A DNA stretch of 64,000 bases from an uncultured Clostridia bacterium (GCA_944384995.1 CALWVN010000003.1:1-64000), one strand, 5' to 3'. Shown: positions 1 through 8,200, numbered from the stretch's first letter. The notes: generated from the letters alone by a model not told the origin. Made by a program: numbers and translations.

Positions 1-35
1 GGTTTTTGGTGGACGAAACGGACAGCTCCCCGCAA

Positions 36-77
36 GATTTCGAGTCAGGCCCGTTATGACCACTTCGATACCGCTCC
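36..77 (-). tRNA. tRNA-Ser(CGA)-like 5' half, 3' half abnormal
   Basis: Read on the minus strand from 77, the sequence has the acceptor strand GGAGCGG, a D-arm with AAGTGG, and the loop CTCGAAA with anticodon CGA at 40-42, as in Firmicutes tRNA-Ser. After AAATC (position 36) the match stops. The expected 3' anticodon strand, variable arm and T-arm (GGTTCGAATCC) do not appear in the remaining 35 bases before the window edge. Either an integration event has split the gene at the anticodon loop, a common site, or it is a decayed tRNA. A good promoter lies upstream (137-165), so the gene was or is transcribed. The missing T-arm makes a functional tRNA doubtful. Confidence 0.45.
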
Positions 78-136
78 ATATGAGAATTTGCACGGAAAGC
101 AAGGCGGTGCGCCTTTCCTTGCCTAACCGCTCAAAT

Positions 137-165
137 ATTTTAGCAAAAACCACGGGGGATGTCAA
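137..165 (-). promoter_or_regulatory. Sigma-A promoter for the tRNA-Ser-like gene
   Basis: On the minus strand TTGACA (165-160) is followed after exactly 17 bases by TAAAAT (142-137), with TGC just before the -10. The predicted start is near 130, about 50 bases before the tRNA acceptor strand. Confidence 0.7.
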
Positions 166-559
166 TACAAATCTTCCGGGAAACCAAAATTGTAAGACAG
201 CATGGTCGGGTAACCTTATACCAACAAAGAAACAAGACGGCGTGCACCCGATTTTTGGGCTTGCCCAAAGCGAACAGTAAGACTGCTTTGCTTGAGAAGC
301 GAGGGTATGCGTAACTTCGTTATGCAAACATCGGGCTTGGCAGCAGCCTTTGGGTCTTCCCATGCACGGTTTTCACTTGAAAAACGATACAGAGTATCGC
401 AGTTCCTTTCGGAGAATGTGTTAATTTAACACTTTTTCTTGCTGTTTTGTATATCTGCAGTCGGATTCGTGGAACAAAACCGTCGAATGACATAAAATTT
501 TTTCGAAAGATTAACTATTAAAAGTCACCCCTAAAAATGAAGGGAGGAGGTAAAAATCA
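166..559. other. Non-coding stretch between tRNA promoter and IS110 end
   Basis: No convincing gene is visible. Open frames here lack ribosome sites and family resemblance. Short inverted repeats occur, for example around 300-330. The stretch may contain remnants of a mobile element linked to the disrupted tRNA-Ser, but nothing identifies one. Confidence 0.4.
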
Positions 560-626
560 GATGGTTCAAAAAAGGTATAGCAAAGCAGAGGGCCAGAGAG
601 GCCCCGGCTAACTATCAAGCAAGGAA

Positions 627-1805
627 TTAAGTTACCAAGTGGTATGTCGTTCTGGATTTCTCCATGGCGAAAATCAAACGCACTAACTTCTTGGCGGCAT
701 GGGAAAGTGCGACATTGTAGTGTTTGCCCTCCGCGCGTTTCTTGGCAAGATAAGCGGCAAAAGTCGAGTCCCAATGGCAGACATACTTAGTTGCGTTGTA
801 AAGTGCGTAGCGCAGGTATCGGGAGCCACGCTTTTCCATGTGCGGGTAGCAATTCTTGAGCTGTCCGGACTGATAAGTAGAAGGGGACATCCCTGCATAG
901 GCCAATAGCTTGTCCGGGGAATCAAAACGGGTGAAGTCGCCAACTTCAGCAAGGATCATGGCTGCCATACGGAACCCCAGTCCCGGGATCGTGGTAATGG
1001 GTGAATTAAGTTCATCCATAATGGCTTGGATCGTCTCTTCAATTTCTGCAATTTCGTTATCCAGTTCACGGATGAGGCGGATGGTATGCTGCAATTCAAG
1101 AGACTTGACGGGTATACAGGAGCCAATAGAATTTCTGGCGGCATCTCGGATTTCCAAAGCCATATCTCTTTTGTAGCGGCCTTTGGAGGCGGTTTCAAGA
1201 AGTGCTTTCAGCCTTGTCAAATGGGCTGCGGCAATCTGTCTGGCGCTCGGGAACTCTTCCAGCATGGCGTAGACAGAAGCTGTGTGGAGTGAGGAAACCA
1301 GCTTTTCCAGCTCAGGAAACAGGATACAGACCAGCCGGGAAACAGAAGATTTCAGCTTGGCGCGCTCTTTCACCTTGTCAAAGCGGTATCTGGTTAGTGA
1401 CTTTAGCTCCTCGTTGTGGTATGCTGTATTTGTGTAGGGCTTGAGGCCCGCATCGGATAACAGCATAGACGCAATCGTCCGTGCATCCACACGGTCGGTT
1501 TTGGTCTTTCTGAGACTGAGACTTTTTCGGTAAAGGTTTGTGCGCAAGGGATTTAGGACATAGGTGGCCAGACCGTTGTCAAGAAGGAATCCAAGCAGAT
1601 TGTAGCTGTAGTGTCCGGTCGCCTCAAGCCCTACTTTTATTTTGTCCTGCGGTGCAGTACACTCCCGGATCTTCTGTAACAGGAAAGTAAAGCCTTCCAT
1701 TGTGTTGGAGATGGCGAATACATCCGCCAGGACTTCACCCTCTGAGCTGACGATAAAGCAATCGTGCTTGTCCTTTGAGACATCGATACCAACAGAAACT
1801 ACCAT
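627..1805 (-). CDS. IS110-family transposase (DEDD type)
   Basis: A 392-residue transposase that catalyses insertion and excision of its element. The N-terminal RuvC-like domain shows the DEDD acidic residues: D8 (GIDVSKD), E61 (GLEATGHY), and D104/D107 (KTDRVDA). The C-terminal Transposase_20 domain has the helix-hairpin-helix-like IPGLG and the serine motif GMSPSTYQSG, which supplies the nucleophile in this family. The length is normal for the family and the frame is intact, so the element may be active. The ATG start follows a GGAGG site. IS110 enzymes are known to be guided by a bridge RNA from the element's non-coding end, here most likely 1806-2010. Confidence 0.93.
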   Translation of the reverse strand: MVVSVGIDVSKDKHDCFIVSSEGEVLADVFAISNTMEGFTFLLQKIRECTAPQDKIKVGLEATGHYSYNLLGFLLDNGLATYVLNPLRTNLYRKSLSLRKTKTDRVDARTIASMLLSDAGLKPYTNTAYHNEELKSLTRYRFDKVKERAKLKSSVSRLVCILFPELEKLVSSLHTASVYAMLEEFPSARQIAAAHLTRLKALLETASKGRYKRDMALEIRDAARNSIGSCIPVKSLELQHTIRLIRELDNEIAEIEETIQAIMDELNSPITTIPGLGFRMAAMILAEVGDFTRFDSPDKLLAYAGMSPSTYQSGQLKNCYPHMEKRGSRYLRYALYNATKYVCHWDSTFAAYLAKKRAEGKHYNVALSHAAKKLVRLIFAMEKSRTTYHLVT

Positions 1806-2010
1806 AGCAAAAACCTCCGGCGGTTAGATTTGTGATGCTGCATCCACAGTACACCTTACTTTTGTAACCTTGTTCCACATCAACCGTCCGGCGGTATTTA
1901 ACTGATCAACAAAAGCGTAAGGGGCTGTGGTTGGAACCTTTCTGAAACCATCTTGCTTGTGGTAGGAGGCATACACCAATCCACAGCATCCCTTTCAGTG
2001 TAGCATAATG
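1806..2010 (-). ncRNA. Candidate IS110 bridge-RNA region
   Basis: This is the roughly 200-base non-coding end upstream of the transposase, where IS110-group elements encode the bridge RNA that pairs with target and donor DNA. On the minus strand GCTGTGG can pair with CCACAGC about 60 bases later, enclosing a loop, and GATGC/GCATC forms another small hairpin. The octamer CCGCCGGA occurs twice. An extended -10-like TGCTACACT lies near 1999-2007. The function is inferred from family position; the loops were not matched to a target. Confidence 0.4.
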
Positions 2011-2063
2011 TCCTTGGAGAGGGACTCTAATAACTACTACTCTATAATACAAGGAGGAATTAT

Positions 2064-2303
2064 ATGTCGCTGCAAACCGAATTCGGTCGACTTGTACGGG
2101 AAAAGCGCAAAGCGGCAGGATATACGCAGCAGTCGTTCGCGGAATGCGTCGGTATTTCGTGCCGCCAGCTTTGCAACATCGAACGCGGAAAAGCGCAGCC
2201 GGCGCTCGCTACGGCACTGCGTATTGCAGACAGGCTGGAAATCAGCTTAGATGCCTATAAGGCATTGGCGATCGCCGATGCGGCCGAATCGTTGTTGGAA
2301 TGA
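2064..2303 (+). CDS. XRE-family HTH transcriptional regulator
   Basis: A 79-residue stand-alone helix-turn-helix protein. The pattern REKRKAAGYTQQSFAE, then ISCRQLCNIERGKAQP, then LRIADRLEIS is typical of the Cro/C1 (XRE) fold, with a short C-terminal helix. Such proteins bind operator DNA as dimers; the target here is unknown. ATG at 2064 follows AAGGAGG with 7-base spacing. The gene sits between an IS110 element and a SWIM protein, in a region that looks mobile. It has no partner toxin or restriction gene in view. Confidence 0.85.
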   Translation: MSLQTEFGRLVREKRKAAGYTQQSFAECVGISCRQLCNIERGKAQPALATALRIADRLEISLDAYKALAIADAAESLLE

Positions 2304-2367
2304 CTGCGCGGAATCGCGACCGGCTCTGCCACACAAATTATGCTGAATCGTCGCAAACGGGAAAGAT

Positions 2368-2397
2368 GGTTCTGTGTTTTATTCAAAGCACAGAACC
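2368..2397. repeat. Short palindrome related to the 3369-3407 repeat
   Basis: GGTTCTGTG (2368-2376) and CACAGAACC (2389-2397) form a perfect 9-bp inverted repeat with a 12-base loop. The same arms recur, extended, downstream of the SWIM gene. No long T-tract follows, so it is not an obvious terminator. Confidence 0.6.
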
Positions 2398-2530
2398 GCT
2401 TTCCATTTTCATTCCGAAAGGAGGGCAGATCTTGGAAGAGAACAGCTGCGGTATTCGGCGGCAAAGTCCGCTTTTTGGGACACACGATATGCTAAAGTAT
2501 AACCAATCCGAAACGAAAGGGAGGTTCTGT

Positions 2531-3346
2531 ATGCGTATGAAAATCGGATTTTCAACGGAAGAGACAACGAAAAAAGTGCCTGCGGCGGAGCTTCCCGCCG
2601 CTGAAAGTATGGCGGCAGACCCATGTGTGGTGCGGGTCTATTTCCCCGCACGGGGCTTTGCCTGTACGTATTATAACGACAAATTCGACCTGCGGCGAGG
2701 CGACATTGTGTATGTGGACGGGAAGTTAGAGGGCTTGCGCGGCTTTGTGACGGAGGTTTCCTGCAATTTCAAGATCAGGCTGTCGGACTATAAGCGCGTC
2801 GTCGCAAAGGCGGATACAGAGGTCAAAGGTAAGTTTTATGCGGCAGGGGTACATTTTATGACCTTTGATGCAAAGGCACTGCCTTATGAAAAGGCAGCCG
2901 CATGGTTCCTGCCGCCGGCAGACCCCGACGAAGCATACGCGCGCGGCAGCGGGGCAGGGGAGACGTTCCTTTTAGAGGAATTCCCGAAAAAGATGGAACC
3001 TCAAGCTGTCGAGCGCGGCGGGGCATATTATGCGGAAGAACGTGTGGCATATCTCGAACTTGCAGGTGCGCGCGGACGCGCCGTTGTAGAGGGGAGAAAA
3101 CCCTACGAAGTGGAGTTCGCCTATCAGAATGGCGAAATCGGCGGCTTGCTTTGCACCTGTTATGAGGTGAGTGCTTGCAGGCACGAAGCCGCCGCCTTGC
3201 TGCAGCTTCGCGAGCTGCTTCAAATCATCGAAAAACTGTATGCAGAGCAGTTCGAGCAAAGCGGATATTTCGCCGCCGTGCGCAAGGCGACATTACTGGA
3301 ATACGCCGTCGATAATCGCGAGGACGGAAGTTTTTCGCTTGCGTGA
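2531..3346 (+). CDS. SWIM zinc-finger domain protein
   Basis: A 271-residue protein of unknown exact role. Near residues 200-215 it has a SWIM zinc-binding pattern CxC-x5-CxH (CTCYEVSACRH), a motif known to mediate DNA or protein binding. The preceding 190 residues contain beta-rich sequence without a family I can name. The reading frame is open further upstream, but ATG 2531 has a GGGAGG site at a suitable distance and the upstream portion covers a palindrome, so this start is preferred. Related palindromes lie on both sides (2368-2397, 3369-3407). SWIM proteins are sometimes encoded next to SNF2 helicases; none is visible here. Confidence 0.75.
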   Translation: MRMKIGFSTEETTKKVPAAELPAAESMAADPCVVRVYFPARGFACTYYNDKFDLRRGDIVYVDGKLEGLRGFVTEVSCNFKIRLSDYKRVVAKADTEVKGKFYAAGVHFMTFDAKALPYEKAAAWFLPPADPDEAYARGSGAGETFLLEEFPKKMEPQAVERGGAYYAEERVAYLELAGARGRAVVEGRKPYEVEFAYQNGEIGGLLCTCYEVSACRHEAAALLQLRELLQIIEKLYAEQFEQSGYFAAVRKATLLEYAVDNREDGSFSLA

Positions 3347-3350
3347 GAGG

Positions 3351-3415
3351 GGACAAACAGCAAGACAGGGGACGGTTCTGTGTAATTTGGTGACACAGAA
3401 CCGTCCCTTTTGTCC
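3351..3415. repeat. REP-like nested palindrome / terminator
   Basis: GGGACGGTTCTGTGT (3369-3383) and ACACAGAACCGTCCC (3393-3407) form a perfect 15-bp inverted repeat. It is nested in GGACAAA (3351-3357)/TTTGTCC (3409-3415). CTTTT after the stem could terminate the SWIM gene. The sequence type (GGGACGGTTCTGTG) resembles dispersed palindromes seen in many Firmicutes and associated elsewhere with Y1 REP transposases; no such transposase is in this window. Confidence 0.65.
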
Positions 3416-3464
3416 GCATTATATGCGTGTAAATATATTGGAAACATCATCTCGAGCCCACACG

Positions 3465-4715
3465 CTACGCGATCATCTCCATTTCCGCCGCATTAAATGT
3501 AAAGGAATCTGTCTTTACATCGTTTTCACAGAACGCAAGCAGTTCCTCATACGACGCGGTGCGGATGTCGATGCGCTCGACATCCTGATTGAAAATGCCC
3601 CACTGCTCGCCCGCGTTGAAGGTCTTGTATGTCCATTTGATGCGGTTGATGTCGTTGCGGCGGTACTTGCGCTGCGCATAGCTTTCTTTTTCGCCGTTGT
3701 TGTATTCGCCGACGAGTACGGCAACTCCCCAGTCCTCGCGCGCGGTTTTCAGCTCGTTGACACGGTAGCGCACCATGCCGCGTTCGGTGTCGTACAGGTG
3801 CAGCTGGTACATAAGATTTTCATAGCCTCGGCTTTCGGGGTCGGGCAGCACTGTTGTGGACCAAACACCCTCAAAGGAGATCACATGGTTCGGGTCTATT
3901 TCGCGCACGGCGTGATAGAGCGTGTCATAGGCCTCGTTCGTGCGGCGGATCGCCTCTTCGCTTTCCGCTTCCCAGGCGTATTCACCCGTATAGCCGCCGT
4001 TGTTTTGCGGCTCGTTTAAAAGGTCATAGGCGGCGACTGCTTTATTGTCCTTGTACCGTTCAGCGATCGCTTGCCAGAGTGCGACGGTCTGCGCCATGCG
4101 TTCTTCGTTTTCATAAAGCTCGTTGCGCCCCGCCTTGCCGGTGCAGTGGTTCATGCTCTGCCCGCCCGGCGCGCCGTGCAGGTCTAAAATGACGTAAATA
4201 CCGTGTGCCGCGCAGGTTTCCAGCAGCCAATCGAGCCGTTGAAAACCGGGGTTGTCGTCCGCATTCTGTGTAAGCCAACTGCCGTCCTCGTTCATAAAAT
4301 TGCGGTACCAGAACGGCACGCGCACGCAGTTGAAGCCGAGCTTCTCAATTTGCGCAATGTCCGCTTCCGTGATGAAATTTTCCTCATACGCCGCCACCAG
4401 CGCGGTGGTCTGCTCTGCGCCGAACCGCTCGGTTAAGACCTCCAGCGTGTCGTAATAGCCCCAGTCTTCGGTGTATGCCTCGACAAAGCTCATCCACGTT
4501 TCCATAAGCATCCAATTGCCGAGGTTGACGCCGTGGAGCACTACCGTTTCGCCCGATTCGTTTACAAGTTCTCCGTTCTGCACGGTCAGAAGCTGTAAAT
4601 CTTTCGGATTTTCATTGCCGTATTCCGCCAAAGTGCGCGGCGCGCTTTGGCAGCTTGCCAAAAGAATGCAGACCGCCAAAATGCATGGTAAAATACGAGC
4701 TAAAGTCTTTTTCAT
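3465..4715 (-). CDS. Secreted GH5 glycoside hydrolase (cellulase-like lipoprotein)
   Basis: A 416-residue glycosidase, likely an endo-beta-glucanase or related beta-glycanase acting outside the cell. The N-terminus is a lipoprotein signal peptide ending in LLASC, so the protein is probably membrane-anchored. GH5 hallmarks appear in order: GVNLGNWM near the N-terminus, VRVPFWYRNF, VILDLHGAPGGQ, the acid/base motif DLLNEP, and the nucleophile motif VLVGEYNN. The start at 4715 was chosen for the MKKTLAR signal peptide and an AAAGGGG site; the frame is open further upstream into the GH2 gene. It follows GH2 by 28 bases on the same strand, so co-transcription is likely. The exact substrate cannot be read from sequence. 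Confidence 0.9.
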   Translation of the reverse strand: MKKTLARILPCILAVCILLASCQSAPRTLAEYGNENPKDLQLLTVQNGELVNESGETVVLHGVNLGNWMLMETWMSFVEAYTEDWGYYDTLEVLTERFGAEQTTALVAAYEENFITEADIAQIEKLGFNCVRVPFWYRNFMNEDGSWLTQNADDNPGFQRLDWLLETCAAHGIYVILDLHGAPGGQSMNHCTGKAGRNELYENEERMAQTVALWQAIAERYKDNKAVAAYDLLNEPQNNGGYTGEYAWEAESEEAIRRTNEAYDTLYHAVREIDPNHVISFEGVWSTTVLPDPESRGYENLMYQLHLYDTERGMVRYRVNELKTAREDWGVAVLVGEYNNGEKESYAQRKYRRNDINRIKWTYKTFNAGEQWGIFNQDVERIDIRTASYEELLAFCENDVKTDSFTFNAAEMEMIA

Positions 4716-4743
4716 CTCGAATTTTTCCCCTTTTATGGATGGC

Positions 4744-6489
4744 TTATTCCTGCTCGATCGCAGCCACGGCTTGATTCGCGGCTGCGATTTTTTGATAGGT
4801 CTCGTCTGAAAACTTCGGCGCGCGGTCATAGGTGAACAGCCCGTTTTGCTCCTGCTCCACGTCGTAAAGCTGGGTGTAGCAAAAGCCGAACATTTTGCGG
4901 TTGCCGGTAAGCGCCACCGTCAGCCCCGCATAACGTGCGGCAAAATCGGTCTCGTTGTGCACGTCCTCGCCGTAGCCCCACGATTTGTACTGCGCGTCCG
5001 CCGCCCACTTGATGCCGCCGTATTCGCTGACAAAGGTCGGCTCGCCGTTATAGTGCTGCCTGCCGGGGTGGTCTTGCAGCACGTGCTCATACAGTTCGCC
5101 GTCCGTTTCAAGCCGGTCAAAGGAAGCCTTGAATTCCGCCGGGTCGTAGCGGTAATCGTGCACGTCGTAAATGTCGGTCTTTACGTGGAAATTGCCGCTT
5201 GTGTCGATGCACGGGCGGGTGGGGTCGAACGCCTTGGTCGCATCATAGACGGCGGCAAGCAGTGTGTCGCGCTGTTTTCTGCCGTGCGTGTCCCACGTTT
5301 CGTTGAACGGGCACCAGCCCACGATGCTCGGGTGATTGCAGTCGCGTGCGAGCGCTTCAAGCCACTGCGGCAAAAAGACTTCGAGCGCTGCGGGGGCGGA
5401 AGTGTCCAAGCCCCAGCTGCCGAATTCGCCCCAAACGAGATGCCCGCGCCGGTCGCAGAAATACAAAAACCGCGGGTCAAATACCTTTTGGTGCAGCCGC
5501 GCGCCGTTGAAGCCTACGGACTGCGCAAGCTCGATATCACGGATCAGCGCCGCGTCGTCGGGCGCGGTGTAAATGCCGTCGCGGTAGAATCCTTGGTCGA
5601 GCACGAGCCGCTGAAACACGCTTTTCTCGTTGATAAGAAAACGCATCCCGTCAAGCCGTACCGAGCGCAGCCCGAAATAGCTTTCGACCGTGTCGCCGGA
5701 GAAAGTCAGGCGCAGATCGTAAAGCCTGCCGTGCCCGGTTTCCCACAAATGCGTTTCCGCAAGCGGGATTTGCACGACTGCCTCTCCGCAGGCGCCTTTG
5801 ATCTCCTGCACGCCGACGGATTTCCCCTTGTAAGATGCCTCACAGCGCAAATCGCCTTTGCCGCAAAGCACGGCGTGTACAGTCACGCACCCTGCGTTTG
5901 GGTTCGGGTAAAGTCGGATGCTTTCGATATAATTTTGCGGGGTATATTCGAGATACACGCTTTGCCAGATCCCTGTGGTGCGCGTATAACTGCACGCGTA
6001 GCTTTTTTTGCGCGCGCTCTGTTTGCCGGAGGGGACAAGTCCGTTGCGTGTGTCGTCCTCACAGAGAATGAACAATTCGTTTTCGCCTTCCCGGACAAGG
6101 TCGGTGATCTCAAAGGCAAACGACGTGTACCCACCCATATGCCTGCCCGCAGGCTTGCCGTTTACGAGCACGGTGGTCAGGTAATCCGCCGCGCCGATAT
6201 GCAAAAATACGCGCCCGGCACCCTTTTGAATTTGGACGGACTTTCGGTACCACGCAAGGTTGATGAAATCCGTATAGCCGATGCCGGAAAGCACGCTTTC
6301 GGGACAGAACGGGACTCGAATTTTATGCGGATACGAAGCGGATGCACAGAGCTTCTCGGCACGCGAAAAATCTTTTGAGAACCGAAAGCCGCGCGCCGCT
6401 TTTTTAAAGCCGAAATCCCATTCGCCGTTTAAAGGCTGAAAGGTCGTGCGTGCAAACTGCGGATTCGGATGTACACATTGGTTTTCCAT
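4744..6489 (-). CDS. GH2-family glycoside hydrolase
   Basis: A 581-residue enzyme without a signal peptide, so intracellular. An N-terminal jelly-roll sugar-binding domain (LNGEWDFGF, WYRKSVQI, HMGGYTSFAFEIT), an immunoglobulin-like middle and a TIM barrel follow in GH2 order. The acid/base glutamate lies in GWCPFNETW and the nucleophile in TFVSEYGG. GH2 covers beta-galactosidase, beta-glucuronidase and beta-mannosidase; the specificity is not resolvable here. The enzyme is short compared with LacZ but normal for the beta-glucuronidase-like group. It lies 20 bases from the APH gene and 28 from the GH5 gene, in one apparent operon. GH5 could release oligosaccharides that GH2 trims after uptake. 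Confidence 0.9.
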   Translation of the reverse strand: MENQCVHPNPQFARTTFQPLNGEWDFGFKKAARGFRFSKDFSRAEKLCASASYPHKIRVPFCPESVLSGIGYTDFINLAWYRKSVQIQKGAGRVFLHIGAADYLTTVLVNGKPAGRHMGGYTSFAFEITDLVREGENELFILCEDDTRNGLVPSGKQSARKKSYACSYTRTTGIWQSVYLEYTPQNYIESIRLYPNPNAGCVTVHAVLCGKGDLRCEASYKGKSVGVQEIKGACGEAVVQIPLAETHLWETGHGRLYDLRLTFSGDTVESYFGLRSVRLDGMRFLINEKSVFQRLVLDQGFYRDGIYTAPDDAALIRDIELAQSVGFNGARLHQKVFDPRFLYFCDRRGHLVWGEFGSWGLDTSAPAALEVFLPQWLEALARDCNHPSIVGWCPFNETWDTHGRKQRDTLLAAVYDATKAFDPTRPCIDTSGNFHVKTDIYDVHDYRYDPAEFKASFDRLETDGELYEHVLQDHPGRQHYNGEPTFVSEYGGIKWAADAQYKSWGYGEDVHNETDFAARYAGLTVALTGNRKMFGFCYTQLYDVEQEQNGLFTYDRAPKFSDETYQKIAAANQAVAAIEQE

Positions 6490-6509
6490 AGCTTCACCCC
6501 GTTTTTTGT

Positions 6510-7304
6510 TCAGAACAATTCATCCAGTAAAGTGTAGTAGCGGATCTTTTCCCAATCGGGCTTTAGCCCCAGCGCGTCAAACAGCAGTTTATCCGAAAAG
6601 CCCGTTTGCGGTTGCCCGCTGAATTTCCCCGCGAAATTTTGGCGCAGACTGCGAAGGCAAAGCGCGATGTCCTGCCATTTGTCTGCCGTGCCCGCGCGCC
6701 CCAGATCGAGAAAGCCGCTGACTTTGCCGTCTTGCAGAAAAATATTCGGCAGACAGTAGTCCCCATGAGAGAGAACAGGCGCTTCTTCGGGGCGGTTGTC
6801 GCAAAGCCACGAAAGCAGATGCTCCGGATTGCGAAAGCCGTCCGCGCCGAAGGTGTCGGGCTCGGCGTCGTCTACATCCACCAAGCCATGCTCAACGTTA
6901 TATTGCGCCGCGCGAAGCTTTCGATCGAGCGTGCTTTGGCACGGGCAATCGGAAATATCCACCGCCCAAAGCATTTGAAGCCCCTGCGCCAGCAGGCAGA
7001 CAAGCCGTTCGGGTTTTTGCATATACGCCTTGTTACACGCGGGCACGCCGGCTAAGCGCGACATCAGCAAAAAGCTTGTGCCGTTTTCGCAAGCGTGAAA
7101 AAGCACCTGCGGCACAGGGATTTTCCCCGAAAGCCACCGCAGCATTTGCAGCTCGTTTTCGGCTTCCGCGCCTTGCGGAGCGATCTTCAGTACGGTGCCG
7201 TCAAACAGAAAAATATCGGATTCGGATTGCCCGAGCGTATCCGCCGTAAAGGGCTTACCCGAAAGCTGCGTTTGCAGCGTGGCGGGCAGGGTGGGAAGAG
7301 GCAT
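6510..7304 (-). CDS. APH(3')-like aminoglycoside phosphotransferase family kinase
   Basis: A 264-residue kinase of the aminoglycoside/choline phosphotransferase fold. The catalytic loop LSHGDYCLPNIF holds the Brenner HxDxxxxN motif, and FLDLGRAGTADKWQDIAL holds the metal-binding D and the APH(3') C-terminal signature. Members transfer ATP phosphate to the 3'-OH of kanamycin-type drugs, but many chromosomal relatives have unknown substrates, so resistance should not be assumed. ATG 7304 is favoured over ATG 7310 because the GAGG site lies 7 bases upstream of the former. It touches the methyltransferase stop codon, suggesting translational coupling. Confidence 0.85.
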   Translation of the reverse strand: MPLPTLPATLQTQLSGKPFTADTLGQSESDIFLFDGTVLKIAPQGAEAENELQMLRWLSGKIPVPQVLFHACENGTSFLLMSRLAGVPACNKAYMQKPERLVCLLAQGLQMLWAVDISDCPCQSTLDRKLRAAQYNVEHGLVDVDDAEPDTFGADGFRNPEHLLSWLCDNRPEEAPVLSHGDYCLPNIFLQDGKVSGFLDLGRAGTADKWQDIALCLRSLRQNFAGKFSGQPQTGFSDKLLFDALGLKPDWEKIRYYTLLDELF

Positions 7305-7306
7305 GG

Positions 7307-8059
7307 TCATACCTCACCGTAATAAATGCACGTTTCATAAGGCAGCGGGACACGCTCGTTTTCCGCGTGTTTTCGGAAAAGCGCGTGCAGCGCTGCAACG
7401 TACGCATCATACGTGTCGTCGCCCGCTTTCGGCGCATAGGACGAAGAAAGACTGCGCCCGACGAAGCCGTCCTCATCTAAAAAGAACGGATTTTCGAACG
7501 TCTTATAGGCGATGCGTCCGCCTTTGAAAAAGTCGGCGAACGCTTCCGGTGTCTGCGTCGTCCCGCCTGAAAACCCTTTAAAATTCGGGCAATAGGTACG
7601 GTTGATCTCGGCGTTTTCCAGTACGATCGGGCTTTCAACGCGGTTGTTGTATAGAAGGATCACTTCCCCACCGGGCTTCAAAATGCGGCGGCATTCTGCT
7701 TGAAACCGCGCTTTGTCAAACCAGTGGAACGCCTGCGCCGCCGTGACGAAGTCTACACTGCCGGCAGCAAGCCCCGTGTCTTCGGCGGCAGCATCCACGG
7801 CAAAATAGCGCGGGTCGTCTGCGAGTTCGGCGTCCGCTGCTTTACGCATGTCCGCATTCGGCTCCACCGCATAGATTTTCCGAACGCCGCGTGCGAGCAG
7901 CAGCGCGGTTAAAATACCCGTCCCCGCGCCGATGTCGGCAACGGTGCTGTCCGCTGAAAAACCGATTGCATCATATAAAAAGTCCAGCATTTTGTCGGGG
8001 TAGGTGGGGCGGTATGCCTTGTAAAGCTGCGCCTTGCCGCTGAATTTTTCTTCGTTCAT
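7307..8059 (-). CDS. Class I SAM-dependent methyltransferase
   Basis: A 250-residue methyltransferase of the Methyltransf_11 type. Motif I is VADIGAGTGILTALL, motif II includes VEPNADMRKAADAE, and post-I segments (VDFVTAAQAFHWFD, LKPGGEVILLYNN) follow the usual order. It transfers a methyl group from S-adenosylmethionine to an unidentified small molecule. It is the first gene of the minus-strand run methyltransferase-APH-GH2-GH5 and has its own promoter (8081-8109). ATG 8059 follows GGAGG. The pairing with sugar genes does not reveal a substrate. Confidence 0.88.
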   Translation of the reverse strand: MNEEKFSGKAQLYKAYRPTYPDKMLDFLYDAIGFSADSTVADIGAGTGILTALLLARGVRKIYAVEPNADMRKAADAELADDPRYFAVDAAAEDTGLAAGSVDFVTAAQAFHWFDKARFQAECRRILKPGGEVILLYNNRVESPIVLENAEINRTYCPNFKGFSGGTTQTPEAFADFFKGGRIAYKTFENPFFLDEDGFVGRSLSSSYAPKAGDDTYDAYVAALHALFRKHAENERVPLPYETCIYYGEV

Positions 8060-8080
8060 AGCACGCCTCCTGTTTTTTCC

Positions 8081-8109
8081 ATTTTAGCATGCGAAGCATA
8101 CGAACACAA
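8081..8109 (-). promoter_or_regulatory. Sigma-A promoter of the methyltransferase-GH5 run
   Basis: Minus-strand TTGTGT (8109-8104), a 17-base spacer, then TAAAAT (8086-8081) with TGC before it. The leader is about 20 bases. Confidence 0.55.
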
Positions 8110-8172
8110 GCGCAAAAACATTGGATTTATATAGCTTTATGGGGGATTTTATACACACGCCGCTGTCGGCAT

Positions 8173-8200
8173 TGCGCCGGTATGCAAAATATGCTACACT
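8173..8200 (+). promoter_or_regulatory. Sigma-A promoter of the GNAT gene
   Basis: TTGCGC (8173-8178), a 16-base spacer, and TACACT (8195-8200) preceded by TGC, an extended -10. It is divergent from the methyltransferase promoter. Confidence 0.5.

Larger units (their letters stand above)
560..2010 (-). mobile_element. IS110-family insertion sequence (ends approximate)
   Basis: A complete IS110-type transposase (627-1805) is flanked by about 200 non-coding bases on its 5' side and a shorter 3' tail. Members of this family lack long terminal inverted repeats, so the ends cannot be fixed from one copy; the coordinates are estimates from usual end lengths. A short hairpin at about 590-606 (GGGCC/GGCCC) follows the transposase gene. 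Confidence 0.55.

Noticed and set aside
2043-2048. TATAAT just before the XRE gene
   Set aside because: A start site about 7 bases downstream would fall inside the AAGGAGG ribosome site, and no -35 lies 17 bases upstream. The true promoter is probably further up or in the IS end.
4846-6378. 510-codon plus-strand open frame opposite the GH2 gene
   Set aside because: It lies wholly antisense to a clear GH2 gene, has no ribosome site and no recognisable domain; a GC-driven shadow.
6510-7304. Calling the APH-family gene an antibiotic resistance determinant
   Set aside because: The fold and motifs are present, but chromosomal members often have other substrates and the context is sugar metabolism.
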